Part shown: piece after piece, positions 50,201 through 63,007 of the stretch
How the letters are laid out: every line of letters begins with the position of its first letter
How positions within the stretch are numbered: the stretch's first letter is position 1
Origin: Cruorifilaria tuberocauda
Lineage: Eukaryota > Nematoda > Chromadorea > Rhabditida > Onchocercidae
Reading direction: 5' to 3'
NCBI GenBank assembly: GCA_013365365.1
Contig: JABVXU010000044.1
Location: 186,001 to 250,000 of the forward strand
Length of the DNA: 64,000 nt
The notes under the pieces: generated by a model
The model's database searches: none
Seen by the model: only the letters and a program-made list of their open reading frames with translations
Told to the model about the DNA's origin: nothing
Translations under genes and position numbers: made by a program

Positions 50201-53200
50201 ACCGTCAAATTTATCTGGAAATCAAATTTAGAAGAACTGACGTGTACAGTTTTCACCATCACCGGTGAAACCGTCTTCACATATGCACTGATAACTTCCA
50301 ACCGTGTTCACGCAACTAGCGCGCTTGTTGCATTCAGAAGTCTTTTCCGCACACTCATCGATATCAACACATGTTCCATTCACCAAACGATAACCGATTT
50401 CACATTTTTTCACACATTTGAATCTGCCAATCTATGAAAGAAAAATTCTAATAGTAAGAGAACCAGAAATATCATATCATCATTGATAATCATTCGTTCA
50501 TCAAGCACTTTGAAATTGGAGCAAAAATAGATGACCCAAACTATATTAATTGGTATTTTTAAAATTCTTCAACTAATAACTAAAGTCATTTCAATGTTAG
50601 ATGATCTATCACTTCCACACAAATTGTTCAATTTTTCAGAAGGCTAATCGATGCTTTATTGATTATTCAATATCCTAGAAAGCAAGACTTTACCTCATTT
50701 TGACATTTGAAATTATCTGGACAGTTATGCATTTCTTGGGCGCATTCATCGATATCTGTAAAGCATTTTATCATTTAAAAATTATACAAGAATCTATTAT
50801 ATTTCAATGAATTTTATAGCTTTGAGTTTTTCATAATTAGTTTCCAGGATGTAAGATCATCATCGTATGCAGTATCAAACCGAAGAAATATGTGATAAGA
50901 GAAAAAGAGGATAAACATATTTCTTGGTCTTTAATTTGTGAACTTAATTTATTGAATTTAAGTTTCAAATCTAAATGTACTTGTTGCTTTTTTATATTCC
51001 TTCAAACAACCAATCCTACCAGCACAACAAAAATCAATCCTACCAGCACAACGTTCAAGTGGTATGCCTAAAGGTTGAAATCCTTCTGTACAATTGCAAA
51101 AGTATGTTCCCGGTAGATTAACACACGTTGAATACTCCGGACATTTCGCTATCCCTGTCTCACATTCATTAATATCTGAAAATTAAAAATGCATTTGTTG
51201 ACAATTGTTAATTAAAAGCTAACAATGAATCGTTGGTGCAGGATATCAACTCCTGCGAACTTATCACCTTTTATTCGTTGTACAAAAACTTTATTCCTAC
51301 ATCGAGAGATTTCTCTTTTATATAAAGCAAAAATAATTTCATTTATTATTGATTTGTAAATTGAGGACAAAATAATATGCATACAATATTGATCTAAATT
51401 TTGGCGTTTTTCAAAATTGATCCTTGTCATCTATTAATGTTTCAGAAAGCTGTGATATTCAGCACTTTTTTGAATCAGCCTGCTCGATTACCCTCAAATT
51501 ATTCTCGATCCCCAAAAAGCCTCCTTGAATCTAATTTATTAGCACAATATTCATATCAAACTTTTTTAATTAATGAATTTTTTTGCGTTATTTCTCCGGA
51601 AATAGATAAGAAACGTTAAGTGAATGAGTCGTTGCATTTATCATTTTGTTACGCTGACGAAGTTTGAAACTTGACGAAGTTGTTCTACTTATTCTTTTCC
51701 GATCGATTTTCCCGAGATTTTTACTTTTCTCTTTGGTATTCCAAAGAAATTATTTGTGTTGTTATTTTAATAGCGCAAATGATTTTAATGAAGTATAAGG
51801 AAAATATTTTAATCTAAATTACTTGATTAACCTAATTCGTTCCTACCATTTATTTTTTATGCTTCTCACAAAACTGATAACAACAGGTTACCGTGAAATT
51901 TCCAAAGAAAAATCTATCAGCAAGAAGTCAATGAGAAATTTGTTTTCTTTAATGAATAAAAATTATAATACGGCACTAAACGAGACATCGCGACCTTTAA
52001 TGGCCTTGTCCTACTAAATTTCAACCTGTCGCTGATGAATTTCACACATGTAAGCATTTCCCTTCATCTATAACACAATCATTCATTATTCTCTACTTCA
52101 TCCCACTAACGCAGGCATCTCTTTTTTCTCAAATAAAAAATTTTATCAACTCTCCCACAAAGTTTAAAATACAACAATTTCTTAAATGCTTCACTGAATG
52201 AGATTAATTTTGAAAAATGACAAAATATACTTGATGGCTTATATGATTATTCTAGTAAAATGTATAACAGAACAGGAAGATTGAAGGATTGATAATTCGA
52301 AATCTAACACAATAATTGAGTTATCCTGGAACAAAGTAAGGTTTCATTTGCAACGATGAGATTTAATCGTATTCTGAAATAAGTAGAGAACGAAGGAATT
52401 GACTACTTTGAAACATTAAAAACTAATCTTATTAAGCATTAAACGGAATGGTTTGATAAAATCAAAGCCTGACAGGCGATTTGAATAACGAGAAAGTGAA
52501 AGAGAGGGTGTTAAGATGAATAATAATCTAGGATTAATAATAATGATAAATAATCTAGGATTAATAATAGTGATAATAATGATTTGCCAAGAATTTTTAA
52601 AATCATTTAACAATCTGGTCTCTTTATTATGAACAATTAATTTATTTAATAGTGAATTGAAGATATTATTATAGTAGCATGCAGAGTTCTTTTCTTTTTT
52701 CCTATCACAAAGTTACGATCAAAACAGCGATTGAAGTTAATTATAAAGACAAATATCGTTAATTTTGAGAAGACACCGAAATGATCTGCTTTGATATTAA
52801 GCTCGCTTCCTATTTGCATGAAAATTTATAACATCAGAAAGGTAAATTTGTAAAATTTGTCTTTACCGGAGCATTCGTGTCCGTCGCCTTGAAATCCCGG
52901 AAAGCATGTACAAGAATATGAGCCATACGTGTTGCGACAATGTGCCAACCAATGGCACGGCTTATCCTTACATTCGTTGTTATCTAAAGATAAAATTCCA
53001 AGTAAAGTTTTCATTCGCAGTGGAATATTTGATTGATGGAGATTTCTTTAAATACTTGTAGAACTCATACCATCAAGCTCACAGTGTGGGCCATGATAAC
53101 CGGCATTACAGTAACATTGTCCCTGAGTTCCATCAAACAGACATGCACCACGCTGACTGCACGTCGAGTTACATCGACTGCCTGAATAAAATGTATTATT

Positions 53201-55439
53201 CCCTTTTCAATTAAAGAAATTAGCATGGAATATTTAGTGGTGTAGTGAGTTAGCTGCAAAAAATAATTAGTGATAACAAGTGATGCTTTTCTTGCAAATT
53301 TTGAATTTTACAAAAGTGTCGATTTGAAACAACCCTGCGAATGAATTCCAATCGTTACATAACTTAACAAGAAAAGAATGGAGAAATTAAATGAAAATTT
53401 TTCGAAATTTGATATTCAAAATCATTTTCAAGGAATCTATGCATAATTATTTGAAATAAGATAAAGAGCTTGACTCAATACAGTATGTTTGATATCACTA
53501 TTACTTTTGATTACTGTTTTTTTGTAAAGTTGTAATATGAAATATTTCACATAATCTTTGTCTATCAATAAGGAGTCTTTTTCCACAAATTATTCCAAAT
53601 TCTCATATCAGCTTTAAGTTCCAACTTTAGCAACATTATAGTGGCTTCTCAAAGTGACTTCATTAAATCTGAAATTTAGTATCTCGAATTTCTTTCAGGA
53701 AATTAGAAATGATTGTCAAAAGAATTGAAATTATCCACTGCTCAAAGAAATATTGAACCGATTATTGAATATTTCATTTATCGATTGTTAACTTCAACAT
53801 CGAAAAACTGACTTAATCTAATGAGGCCAAGAAAAAGTCATTATTTTTTTAAAAAATGATAAATTGAATGATTAAAATTTTTAACTAAATATTTTATTCT
53901 ACTATAAGTGTTTATCTTAAATGTTTAAATTTAAGCTTTCCAAAACATTATTGAAATTTTCAATTTTGCTGAACAAAAGGATGATATAAGAGATTTAAGT
54001 TGTTGCATGTGTAAACATAATTAGAACTGATTGATGAATGCCAGGCAGTCATTTTGCAATTTCAATTTCGCCATTCTATTACATTACAATGTTTCCATTC
54101 ATTCTAAATGGAAATTATTGTAGAGGATATTGTCAAGTTTTTATCGTTTTCTGTTTTTTTTGAGTAAGAAAATTACCTCAATCTAACAGATAAGATGAGA
54201 TGCAAAAGAATTCCGACTCTCTGCTCTTCAGATCAAAGCAAATTTATGGTGTTTGTCATAAAGGTAAGGTAAGAGATGGCGGAAATTTATTGTAACTGTT
54301 ACCAACTGATCAATCCAATAAGAAAAGCCAAAATGAGAGAAGTTCATTGGCACCGAATACATAAATGCTACACTGTATCATCAGTTAAAACAGGTGAGAA
54401 TTTCAAGAGAAGGCATGAACGGATCAATTTTAATACACTCTTTAATTAAGAAAAGAAAAAAACGGAGGCAATTAACTGGTTTATTGATTTTAAGAAAAAG
54501 TTTATAACTTATTAGAAATTTTTGAAATAAAACTAAAAGAAATTTCAATTTATTTAAGCAAAATAACAATTTAGTTTCATTCAAGTTGGACATGTACAAT
54601 GTCCATTGAAATTTTTTTCCTTCAACTTTATTAGTTTTCTCGAAATAAATATTTTTTTAATGAAAATCAATAATTGAATTTCATATATTATTTGAGCTAT
54701 TTAGTATTAGAGTTTTATTTTCTGGCTCTTTTGCATGAGAGGGAAGGAGAGGGAAAGAGAGAGAGAAATGATTTTAACACTGTTACTAGCATTGTAAATC
54801 AAATCACAAACATTTCATTTTTTATATAATTAAAAAAGACTTTTTCAGCTTTCACATATCTTTCAAATTAATAAAAATATATTAGGATGGGCCTTATGAG
54901 TTTTCTAATGGTCTGTTGAGAAAGGTGGGCAAGGATAAAAAGTAGTGGACACTTTCCAAGTAATTAACATCCAATGCCAAGGATAGCATGAAGGAAAGCA
55001 TAATGTTTTATTGCATTTTTCAAAGACGGAAACGACCAATTTGGCGATACAAAAAGGTTTTTCATTTTGAAAAAATTTTAAGTAGAAATATTTTGACCAA
55101 ATAAGTTTTTATAAATTCAACAGAATTCTGTACTCTTTCTGTATTATGAAATTTTATAAGAATCCGAAAAGTACCGCAGTATGGGAAGCTTTCATCATGC
55201 ATTGCCGGATTACTGTAACAATCTGGCTTGCCATCACATATAATCGAGATTTGATGTAAATGTAAATCGTCCGGATTAGGTGAGTGCTGACAAATAACCG
55301 TGCCGGTATCAAAGTTAACAACAAATGTTGGCCGCATATCAGGCATCGATGAGTTTACAAAACTTTTCGTGATTGCATTGCTGGAACGCCACAATACGCC
55401 ATAAAATATTGTCCATAGCAATAATAATCGATGTGACAT
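32886..55439 (-). CDS. fbn-1: FBN-1-like giant EGF/mucin/ZP transmembrane protein
   Basis: Thirty-nine exons with matching phases encode about 3,484 residues. Order: signal peptide ([20 protein letters not shown]) and an LDLa-like stretch with ICDGKPDC; an EGF array including calcium-binding modules (D-[IVN]-[DN]-E-C starts); one huge Ser/Thr-rich exon; a second EGF array; another Ser/Thr-rich exon; more EGF modules; a ZP domain; a furin-type RRFR; and a hydrophobic segment with a short basic tail. EGF plus cbEGF repeats with a C-terminal ZP domain are the architecture of nematode FBN-1, the fibrillin-related apical matrix protein that protects the embryonic epidermis from mechanical strain in C. 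elegans. MUA-3 and MUP-4 are also EGF-rich but have vWFA/SEA rather than ZP. Orthology is likely, not proven. Most EGF exons are symmetrical phase 1-1, so exon skipping would keep frame. A splice-acceptor-like CTTCAG lies about 60 bases before the ATG (RC of 55498-55503), a possible trans-splice site. Exon lists are in the entries below. Confidence 0.9.
35486..43247 (-). other. fbn-1: FBN-1-like second EGF array and second Ser/Thr-rich segment
   Basis: Exons 14-33: 43004-43247, 42690-42920, 42304-42588, 41860-42002, 41615-41744, 41127-41252, 40845-40967, 40507-40662, 40103-40240, 39613-39753, 38788-38901, 38487-38647, 37808-38304, 37406-37538, 37147-37228, 36893-36990, 36580-36700, 36300-36452, 35811-35948 and 35486-35635. 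cbEGF starts include DINEC and DIDEC (exon 15 holds two modules), DINEC (16), DIDEC (17, 19), DVNEC (20), DIDEC (23) and DIDEC (33). Non-calcium EGF modules fill the rest. Exons 25-26 form a shorter Ser/Thr-rich stretch with a third EGSGE (38122-38136). The intron 38902-39612 shows nothing else recognisable. Confidence 0.85.
43446..47449 (-). other. fbn-1: 4-kb mucin-like Ser/Thr-rich exon of the FBN-1-like gene
   Basis: A single uninterrupted exon of 4,004 nt (1,334 codons) whose encoded segment is, by eye, roughly one third Ser plus Thr. It has many N-x-S/T sequons, few aromatic residues and no cysteine pattern. It splits the EGF arrays, as a heavily O-glycosylated spacer would. It starts after TTTTAG (RC of 47450-47455) in phase 1 and ends at CAACAA before GTAAGA (43445 downwards). 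The EGSGE motif occurs at 47343-47357 and 45570-45584. The antisense strand shows several open frames (for example 44422-44928), which I take as shadows. Confidence 0.85.
51011..51052. repeat. 24-bp-period tandem duplication over a splice donor
   Basis: Eighteen bases (CAATCCTACCAGCACAAC) occur at 51011-51028 and 51035-51052. On the minus strand this duplicates the end of an FBN-1-like EGF exon together with its donor (GTGCTG then GTAGGA), giving two equivalent donors 24 bases apart. Confidence 0.9.
52521..52574. repeat. 27-bp tandem repeat in an FBN-1-like intron
   Basis: Two near-identical 27-bp units (52521-52547 and 52548-52574) share AATAATCTAGGATTAATAAT and differ at about two positions. 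They are followed by more TAATGA-type simple sequence. Confidence 0.85.
54736..54770. repeat. GA-rich simple sequence in FBN-1-like intron 1
   Basis: A purine-only run of GAGAGGGAAGGAGAGGG type followed by GA dinucleotides, inside the long first intron. It is a simple-sequence tract; a regulatory role (GAGA-type sites) is possible but unsupported. Confidence 0.8.
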
Positions 55440-55503
55440 TTTATCACTAAATCGCTTGTCCTTTACTAATTATTTAAGCTTTCCTTCCTTTCGATTCCTG
55501 AAG

Positions 55504-58500
55504 ATGAATTTTAAAAATTTGAAATACTCTAAGTATTTATTTTATAGTAATATGAAATCCTTCTCTTTAATTACCACTTTTGGCACTTATCTTTATAGGC
55601 GACTTTGTAATTTTAAGTTTGAATGCATGTATTTCATTAACTAAATGAGAGAATCTTTAAAATAAGAAGTTAACATTGTTATTGAATCTGATTTCTGCAA
55701 AATTCAACAGTATAATTATGCATATTAGTAAACACTGATAGCAATATAAAGCCTATCTTTAAAGTTGGCATTAATTTAAAAAGTAACAGGTAATTTTTTC
55801 ATCACAAAAAGCTTAGTGAAGTGTCAAATAATAGGAAGAGGAGAACTATATGCGTTGACGGTCATGAAAATTCATTCAATTTCCGGTCTTATTTTTTGAT
55901 AAGTTCATATGACCTACGAAAGGCAAAATTAAGCAAACAGATTTTTAGAAGCAATGGTTTCGAAATTTGATACAAATGTAGAGATGTCTTTCAAATAACC
56001 CAAATTTTGAAGTGGGTAGGGCTGTAAATATTTGTACTACCGTAAATTTAAACAGATTCTTTGATACATTCAACTATTCATGCAATAATCTCATTTTCTT
56101 TCTTTTCAATTGAAATGATTAAATGAAAATTACAGCCTTAAATACAATATAATAGCAGTAACTGTCATTAATAATCTAGTTTAACTTATAAAATCATGAA
56201 GCTAAAACTATTTTACATTAACTTTTGGAAATTGCACCAAGCGTTTTTAAACAAAAGCAATCGTCATTATTTCCTTATCAAATTAATTGTAAAATCTAAT
56301 CATATGTTGCAGTAAAAATAGTTTCGAAGTGAAATAGATGATAATAGAAGTTATTTGAGCGTTCGGAAAAAATTCGAGGCATTGAACTTTAATTTAAGTA
56401 ATTTAGCTCTTGCAAAATGGAATTGACCATCGAGGAAACGGTACTCATTTTAACAGTTAACAATAGTAAAGTTACTAATTTCATGTATTTAAAGTTGGAA
56501 GAAGTATGTGTAGGATGAAAAATGAAAATTAAATGAAAGAAATTATTTCGATTTCTCTGTTTGGTTCCAAGTGGTGCTAAGAGGAGGGGTTTCATCGGTA
56601 GAGATCGAAAATGAAGGGCTTGGCGAGAAGTTCCTGATGGAACCGAAAAAGAGCAGGGTCAATTCCCTTTTAAATGATCATATCGATGCGAAAAAATAAT
56701 GCAAACAAAAATTTCCATTTTCTAGATGGAAGAAATACCTTGTTGTCTTCGGACTCAGTTTTCAACTCACTTAAGTCAATGGAAAATGTAAAATATGTTT
56801 CATTCGAGCTTCCTCAGCATTTTAACAAACAAAATCAATAAATTAATGATAATTCATATCAATCTATATGGGACAATTTCACACTAATACATTACTTACT
56901 TTTACTGTAACATAATGGAAGTTAAAATGACCGTTTCAAACTTTTCTGTAAATAATTGATTTCTGTCAAGATATTTTGCTGAAAAGAGAAGGAATATCAT
57001 TAAAATGACAATATTTTCTTTAAATTGAGTAGTTTTTCTTAATTTTAATATGAAAAAATACATTTATTTGAAATTAGATCTAATTAATCGCAGTCATTCA
57101 AATGCTTTTAAGTAATTATTGGAATGAAATTGCATTATTTATTTAAATATAGTCGGGCATTTCCGTAAAAATAATTGTCGAAAAATTTTTCTTTTGTTGC
57201 TTGATTTATTCCTGTGCTCACTTGTATTATCCGTCATTTTTGACGCAGTGAAATTTTACACTCACTCCTTTAATTTGTTTTATGTGTAAATTGAACTAAG
57301 TTAAGTATACTTGTTTCCATCAATATTTAAATAAGAGCCTAAATTTTTGAAGAGAAGTTGAAGTGCTGTATAATTTTATGAGCAGCCAGGGTTAATGGGT
57401 CAGATTCGAATTGCAGTTTAGAAATTTTCACTTTCTTTCAATTTTTCACATATACATAACCAGTATATTTCAATTCAAATCTTTCAAAGTTTTCCAAATC
57501 GAGCAGAGTTCATATTTTTCATTTCATGATTCTTTCGTACGAAAGAATTTTAGATTTGGGAAGAGATGAGGTCAGTAATTGTTGTATCTGAATAACTTGG
57601 GCCCTAAGTGTCGAATAGCCCTGCAACGATTATTTATGAGGTTAACTTAGGAAAAACTTATCATAACAATCTGCACCTTAAATTCTTTCCTATTATGATG
57701 TTTTAAAGCAATTTTTTTCAATTAATTAATAATAAATTTGGTTTACAAATTGCCAAAATGTAATAAATGCAAAATAGTTTGATAATTTTATCCGCTCCAA
57801 GTTCAGTATCCATTTATTGGGTGACAAATCGTACTAGAAAAACTAGCAAATATCATAAGTGATTTTGCTCTCAGTAAATCTTATAAAATGATACGGATGG
57901 CCTGATTTATGAGATCACAACCGAAATGTCATTCTGAACAGTCTTAAAAGTGAATGGATCGATTAATCCATAACCAATACAAGTAAGCATGAGAAGTGGC
58001 TAATAATAAATAGCACGAGAAAGTAATCCGTTGTTTGTAAAGCATTGTCGGCCATAACTTATTCAATTTCATTCGAAAGATTAATTCTCACTTTTAAGTT
58101 GAGTATTCTATCTTTTTACAATAGATTGTCGACAAATTCTATTTGAAGTAAGTTTAAAACATGAGAAAATAAATGAAAAAGTTTTACTCTTCAAGATTTG
58201 AAAATGATGACAAACTATTTCTGGCAAATTACAGTTTAACAACGGTATTGATATTATTTGATAAGTGTAAGCCTGTCACTTCATTGTGGCTTAAAACCGA
58301 ATTCAATTAATGAGGCTATAGATAAGAACAGATAAAAGTTTAAGTGAAATGAACCAAAAATAAATAGTCATACAAGTGAATAAGAAGCATGGCAAAGAAA
58401 TCGATTGAATGGAATTTAAGAAATACGATATATGCTATCATATCCGCATTTCTTTGGAATCCGATGTCATCTGCCATATGCATTTCTTGAACTTTCTGGG

Positions 58501-61500
58501 TCATCACTCGCCACAAATATCAAAATGGCTATTCTCGAAGCTTCCGGTTAGAAAAATAAATTAAATGTAGGAAAAAAGAAAAGTAAGACTGATGTCGGTA
58601 GCCTTAATCATTCCTACCACCTTTTCAAGGTGATGTGCAAAAGTTTTGGAAAGGAAAAATAGCGAAATAACTGAGGAAAAAAAGGAAAAGAATTTCGATA
58701 GAATTAAAAAAGGAAGGAAAAAGTAGTGTAAGTATGAAATGTACGAGAATGGTAACAGTTTTTCAGTAAAGAATGTTATTGTTCACCTTCACCTAATTCT
58801 TCTCCTCTCTTTCTCAGAAATTGAAATGAACCGGATACACGTTCCGAAAGAATCTTCCTGATTGGATAAGGCTAGAAGAGAGTGCACTACTTATGGATAA
58901 GATCTTTCTCGTTTTTGCTATCGCAAATTCTTCAAACGTGCAAATAACTCTTCCAATAAACAAATACAGATAAGGCGAAAAAATGCTGAATTCTAACACA
59001 CCTTCACTATTCCTCCTTTCATTCATTTTTTGATTAGTGGCAAAAGATAAAATGATGATTGAATGCGGAAGAAATATAAGTACCAATGGATAATGATTTT
59101 GGCAATAATTAAGTTTATAAATTAAAAAGCAAAAAAGGAAATTTCTCGATCCTCGATATTGGGATAACTCGATCGGTAACAAGTGGGTTAGTAATTTGAC
59201 TGTCAATAAATTTATTGATAACTTCCTATAGTAATATCCCAACTTTTTTCCACTTTTCCAGATTTAAGATTAAGTGATGGTGCTTTTTTAATAGTTCATA
59301 ATTAATACTTAATTAAATCAAAAAAATAAGTAAATTGATTAGGACAATCGATACCTCTTTTTAGCCAAACGGAACTGAAAGTAAAATTTTGTATGAAAGG
59401 CTATCTTATTTAATTCCAAAATAACCTTGGAATTTTTTCAAACTGATAGAAAGATGTCGCCGGAATTCAAAAATTCTCGAGAACATTACTTAAAAACTAT
59501 TTCACATAAAATTAATTTACAAAGGAAGCATTAAAATCGCACGTTAGTTCAAATTCCAAATAGGTTTTAAAACAGCAAATAAAGATTTTGGTTCAGTTTC
59601 TTATAAAATTTTACTTCTTAAAATATCTTTGACTTTTTAAATAATAGCTGTTTTATTATCTACAAAATTATTCTCCAATGTTTAGATAGCACTGATTCAC
59701 ATCATTTTATCAACTTAAGAATAAAAATTCTGAACTTTGTAATTATCTTGTATTATATTTATTTTAGTTTTATCTGTCGATAATGTTATTATCTATCTTT
59801 GTCGAAAACTATAATTTTGTTAACAGGCTTTTCGAACGAATTTGGTTGATAATTATGGAAATAAAAATAACCACTCTATTATCTATTACTGTCAGTACGA
59901 CAATTTTGTGATTCCATTACGATTTCACATGTAGCCTTCAAATAAATGAAAAATCTTTAGTCGCATTGGTAGGCGCACCTTGAAAAAGAATTAATTATCA
60001 GAATTGTCGTTCTATGCATTCTTTGGTTTACTCAACCTTCATATGTGATAATTCTCCGACTTTAATTTGAATTAGCTCTTTACTAGAGTTAAATAATTCG
60101 GTTGTATTTAAATGATCTTGAAAAGTGAACGAAAATGAATAATTCATCCATCTTACACTTCGATTTTAAATCGTTCATCGAAAAGTTGCACAAAAAAAGT
60201 TAACAGTAATGCATGTTTTACATTGCTAGAATTTCAAACTATCACTTTACTTACTTAAATGTCTATTAAATGATAGATCAATTTGATTAAATAATGTTAA
60301 GCTTTACGCCTGACAAAAGATTATACTAAGACACAAAGAGATTTATATTTTTTTCTTATGCAATAGCTGATGAAATAATATAAATTTAAAGATTTGAACT
60401 ACACATATTTACAACAATTTTTAAATAGTTGATTTCATTAATTTAAAGTTCTATTTTTTCGTACGAATGTTCCTTCTCAAGGCACAAGTGAAGGTCATTC
60501 TTCAAATTTTAAGGTAAAGAAAAGGAGTAAGATTTAAATGCCGAAAAGTTTAATTGGGTGGAAAAAAGACATTTTTAGACTTTGAAATTTAGAAGTGGTG
60601 TTGGAAAAAATGATCGAGCAACATCTTTCTATCCATCCAGTGCAACGTACCGGAAATCGCAGAGCGCAACATTACCTTGACTGATCTTTTCGCAATCCTC
60701 TTCTGAACTTCTTCCAGTTCCTCAATTACTGTGAATCTCACAGTCCTCTCTTCAATGATTCAAAGAATCAATTATTAGTACAAGAGAGGGAAAATATGGA
60801 GGAGGTTGGAACGGCGACAATTCCCCTCGTCATTGTTATTTTTTCAGGGTCAAATGATCCACAATTGACAATCAAATGAGTTATGAACAGCACGGAAATT
60901 TGAAAATTTGGTATCAGACAAAGGAAATTCAAAACATCAAACCGATTGCGAATAGAATTTTAAACTACCTTCCTAAAAATGGCTCAAGTTTTCATTCTAG
61001 CATAAATGGAGCTTCCTTTATGCATTCGAAATGTATATAATGAAAAAATGTAATTATTGAAATGAGATTATTTTACGGCTGAATAGAATCATTTTATCAA
61101 GTCCATTTTTATTAAGTGTTAAAAAATGGTATCTTGGCTTGTTTCTGAACTTTACCATATTCTACAAAAACTCCGAAATTTAACTATTTTTCGGTATGCA
61201 AATATCACTGCTTATAATATGTATCTTGTGGTTTTTAAATTTTACATTCAAGTCTGAATTTTAAGCACAATTATTGCTCAATCAATTCAAATTATCAGTG
61301 GAAAGAATATCATTTGTTCCTCAACACTTTCTTTTAAACTAACCATTCTAATAGTAGAGATAACATCGGATTTTCCACTACTTACTGAAGATGGGAATTA
61401 TAGTATAATCTCCCTTGAGATCATTCAAATTTCTCCGATACTATTCGGCAGTCTTCGGAAAAAGAAACAGATATGTAAACACAGCAGTAAGTTGGAATTG

Positions 61501-63007
61501 AAATAAGTAGTTGAAAGTTGAAAGTGTACTAAAGAATGATAAAGTACCAGTACGCGTTATCATACTGAGATATCACAAAATATCATATCGATCCCAATGA
61601 GTTATAAAAGCAAATATTAACATTGATAATATTTTAATTGGTTTTAATCTGTTAAATTAAAAAACTGTGTAAGTTTGGTTAATATGAAAGTTTGGAGTTG
61701 AAAGATCAAAAAGTTTTTGTTAAAGATCGGCTGATTAAATATGAACTATAATTGTATCACTTTTTTTATAAAATCTTCAACTTATATGTTACTTTGTTCT
61801 TTAAAAAAATGCAGAGAATATACTTCAGAAAGTAAGAAAATATGCAAGGTATTACCAACAACAATAGCAGCAATAATAGTAATATCACGAAAAGTAATAT
61901 GCAATAGAATAAGTTTAATTTTGTCCTTTTAGTCGGAAAATTTAAGTCTAGCAGAATGTTTATTGACGACTTACAGTTCTTCTGACAAAAATTAAAAAAT
62001 TTAAAGAGAGAAGAAATTCTCTGCATAAAAATGATTGGTTTTAAGTCTGAATTGAAATCTTTGAAATGTTTGACATAGTATATTGGAATAATTAAAATGC
62101 ATCAAAAACGCACCTCTTCCTGCCACAGATAGTCAACTAATTTATTGTCCTTAGTTGCATTATATTTAATTTTCATTTGAAATTAAAATACTCGCTGCTT
62201 TTAATGAATGAAAGAACCATTGACAGGATTTTGCAGTTGATTGACATTTGAGTCTAGTATAACTTCTTCGCAAAGCATTACCATATTTCAGATTTTGTTA
62301 TGAAAACTAACAAATGAAGTGAATTAAATGTCATGATTATAGAACCACGCTAATGGTTATTTTATTCCTTAATGATTACTATAATTATGCTTCGATTCAC
62401 TTCAGCTATCAATTCTAAGATGCTAATCAATTTACAAAATGAATCTAAGCTTAATTCATATTTTTGAGTTGATTCACCTCCCTCACACTGTTAAATTAAC
62501 CTGCTTGAAGCTTTGAATTGTGAAGAACTTCTAGAAGTCCTTGTCAAATTTTTCTTGTCAGCATATTTATTTCAGTCGGGTACTAAGTAAAAAAGAACAT
62601 TTATCATGAATGTCAAGTAGTTTAATAAAAAAACCAACTAAAAAATTGAAGAAAGCCGAAACAATTTCAATCAAATATTTGGTTTCTGAATGAAAGCGCT
62701 GCCTCATGTATATCTTGACATTTAAAATTCTTTATGCTAAAGAGACCGTTTAATTCGATCATCGGCAAATTTATTACTTCTTGAGAAATTACGGAAGAAC
62801 AATAAATAATTTTATTTATTCGATAATTTCATGAAAAATTCTATTTTACTTCTTGGTTCCTTTATCTGTGTTTATTATCATAAAATAATCAATGATAAAA
62901 ATTACTGCGAAATGATCATAAATAAAATTACTATAAAAGAGTCGATCGGTATCAACGAAAATCTGTGCTTCAAGCAAAATAAATTTTAATTTTGATAAGT
63001 TTTACTT
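55504..63007. other. Long AT-rich intergenic region upstream of the FBN-1-like gene
   Basis: About 7.5 kb without a gene I can support. It should hold the FBN-1-like promoter (minus strand, right of 55504) and the 3' flank of the unknown gene at 63008. Two stretches are less AT-rich and look more coding-like than the rest (about 56550-56670 and 60600-60790), and a 20-bp perfect palindrome sits at 57529-57548. The 142-codon open frame at 58814-59242 has no recognisable features. Confidence 0.45.
57529..57548. repeat. 20-bp perfect palindrome
   Basis: ATTCTTTCGTACGAAAGAAT is its own reverse complement, with no spacer. It lies about 2.1 kb upstream of the FBN-1-like start codon. Confidence 0.9.

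Larger units (their letters stand above)
47879..55439 (-). other. fbn-1: FBN-1-like N-terminal part: signal peptide and first EGF array
   Basis: Exons 1-12 (5' to 3'): 55175-55439, 53071-53181, 52867-52983, 51044-51175, 50694-50755, 50242-50431, 50035-50151, 49775-49900, 49375-49482, 48931-49065, 48470-48667 and 47879-48307. cbEGF starts DNNEC, DINEC, DIDEC (twice), DINEC and DVNEC (twice) are visible. Exons 8, 10 and 12 carry cbEGF-like modules with two adjacent cysteines (YICCEQ, FICCNA, FACCTA). Exons 11 and 12 contain non-EGF segments ([39 protein letters not shown]). The exon 9 (CAAG) and exon 11 (AAAG) acceptors are weak and chosen by frame. The largest introns are 53182-55174 and 51176-52866. 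Confidence 0.85.

Noticed and set aside
58814..59242. 142-codon minus-strand open frame in intergenic DNA
   Set aside because: The composition is AT-driven and hydrophobic with no recognisable motif, exon context or homology.
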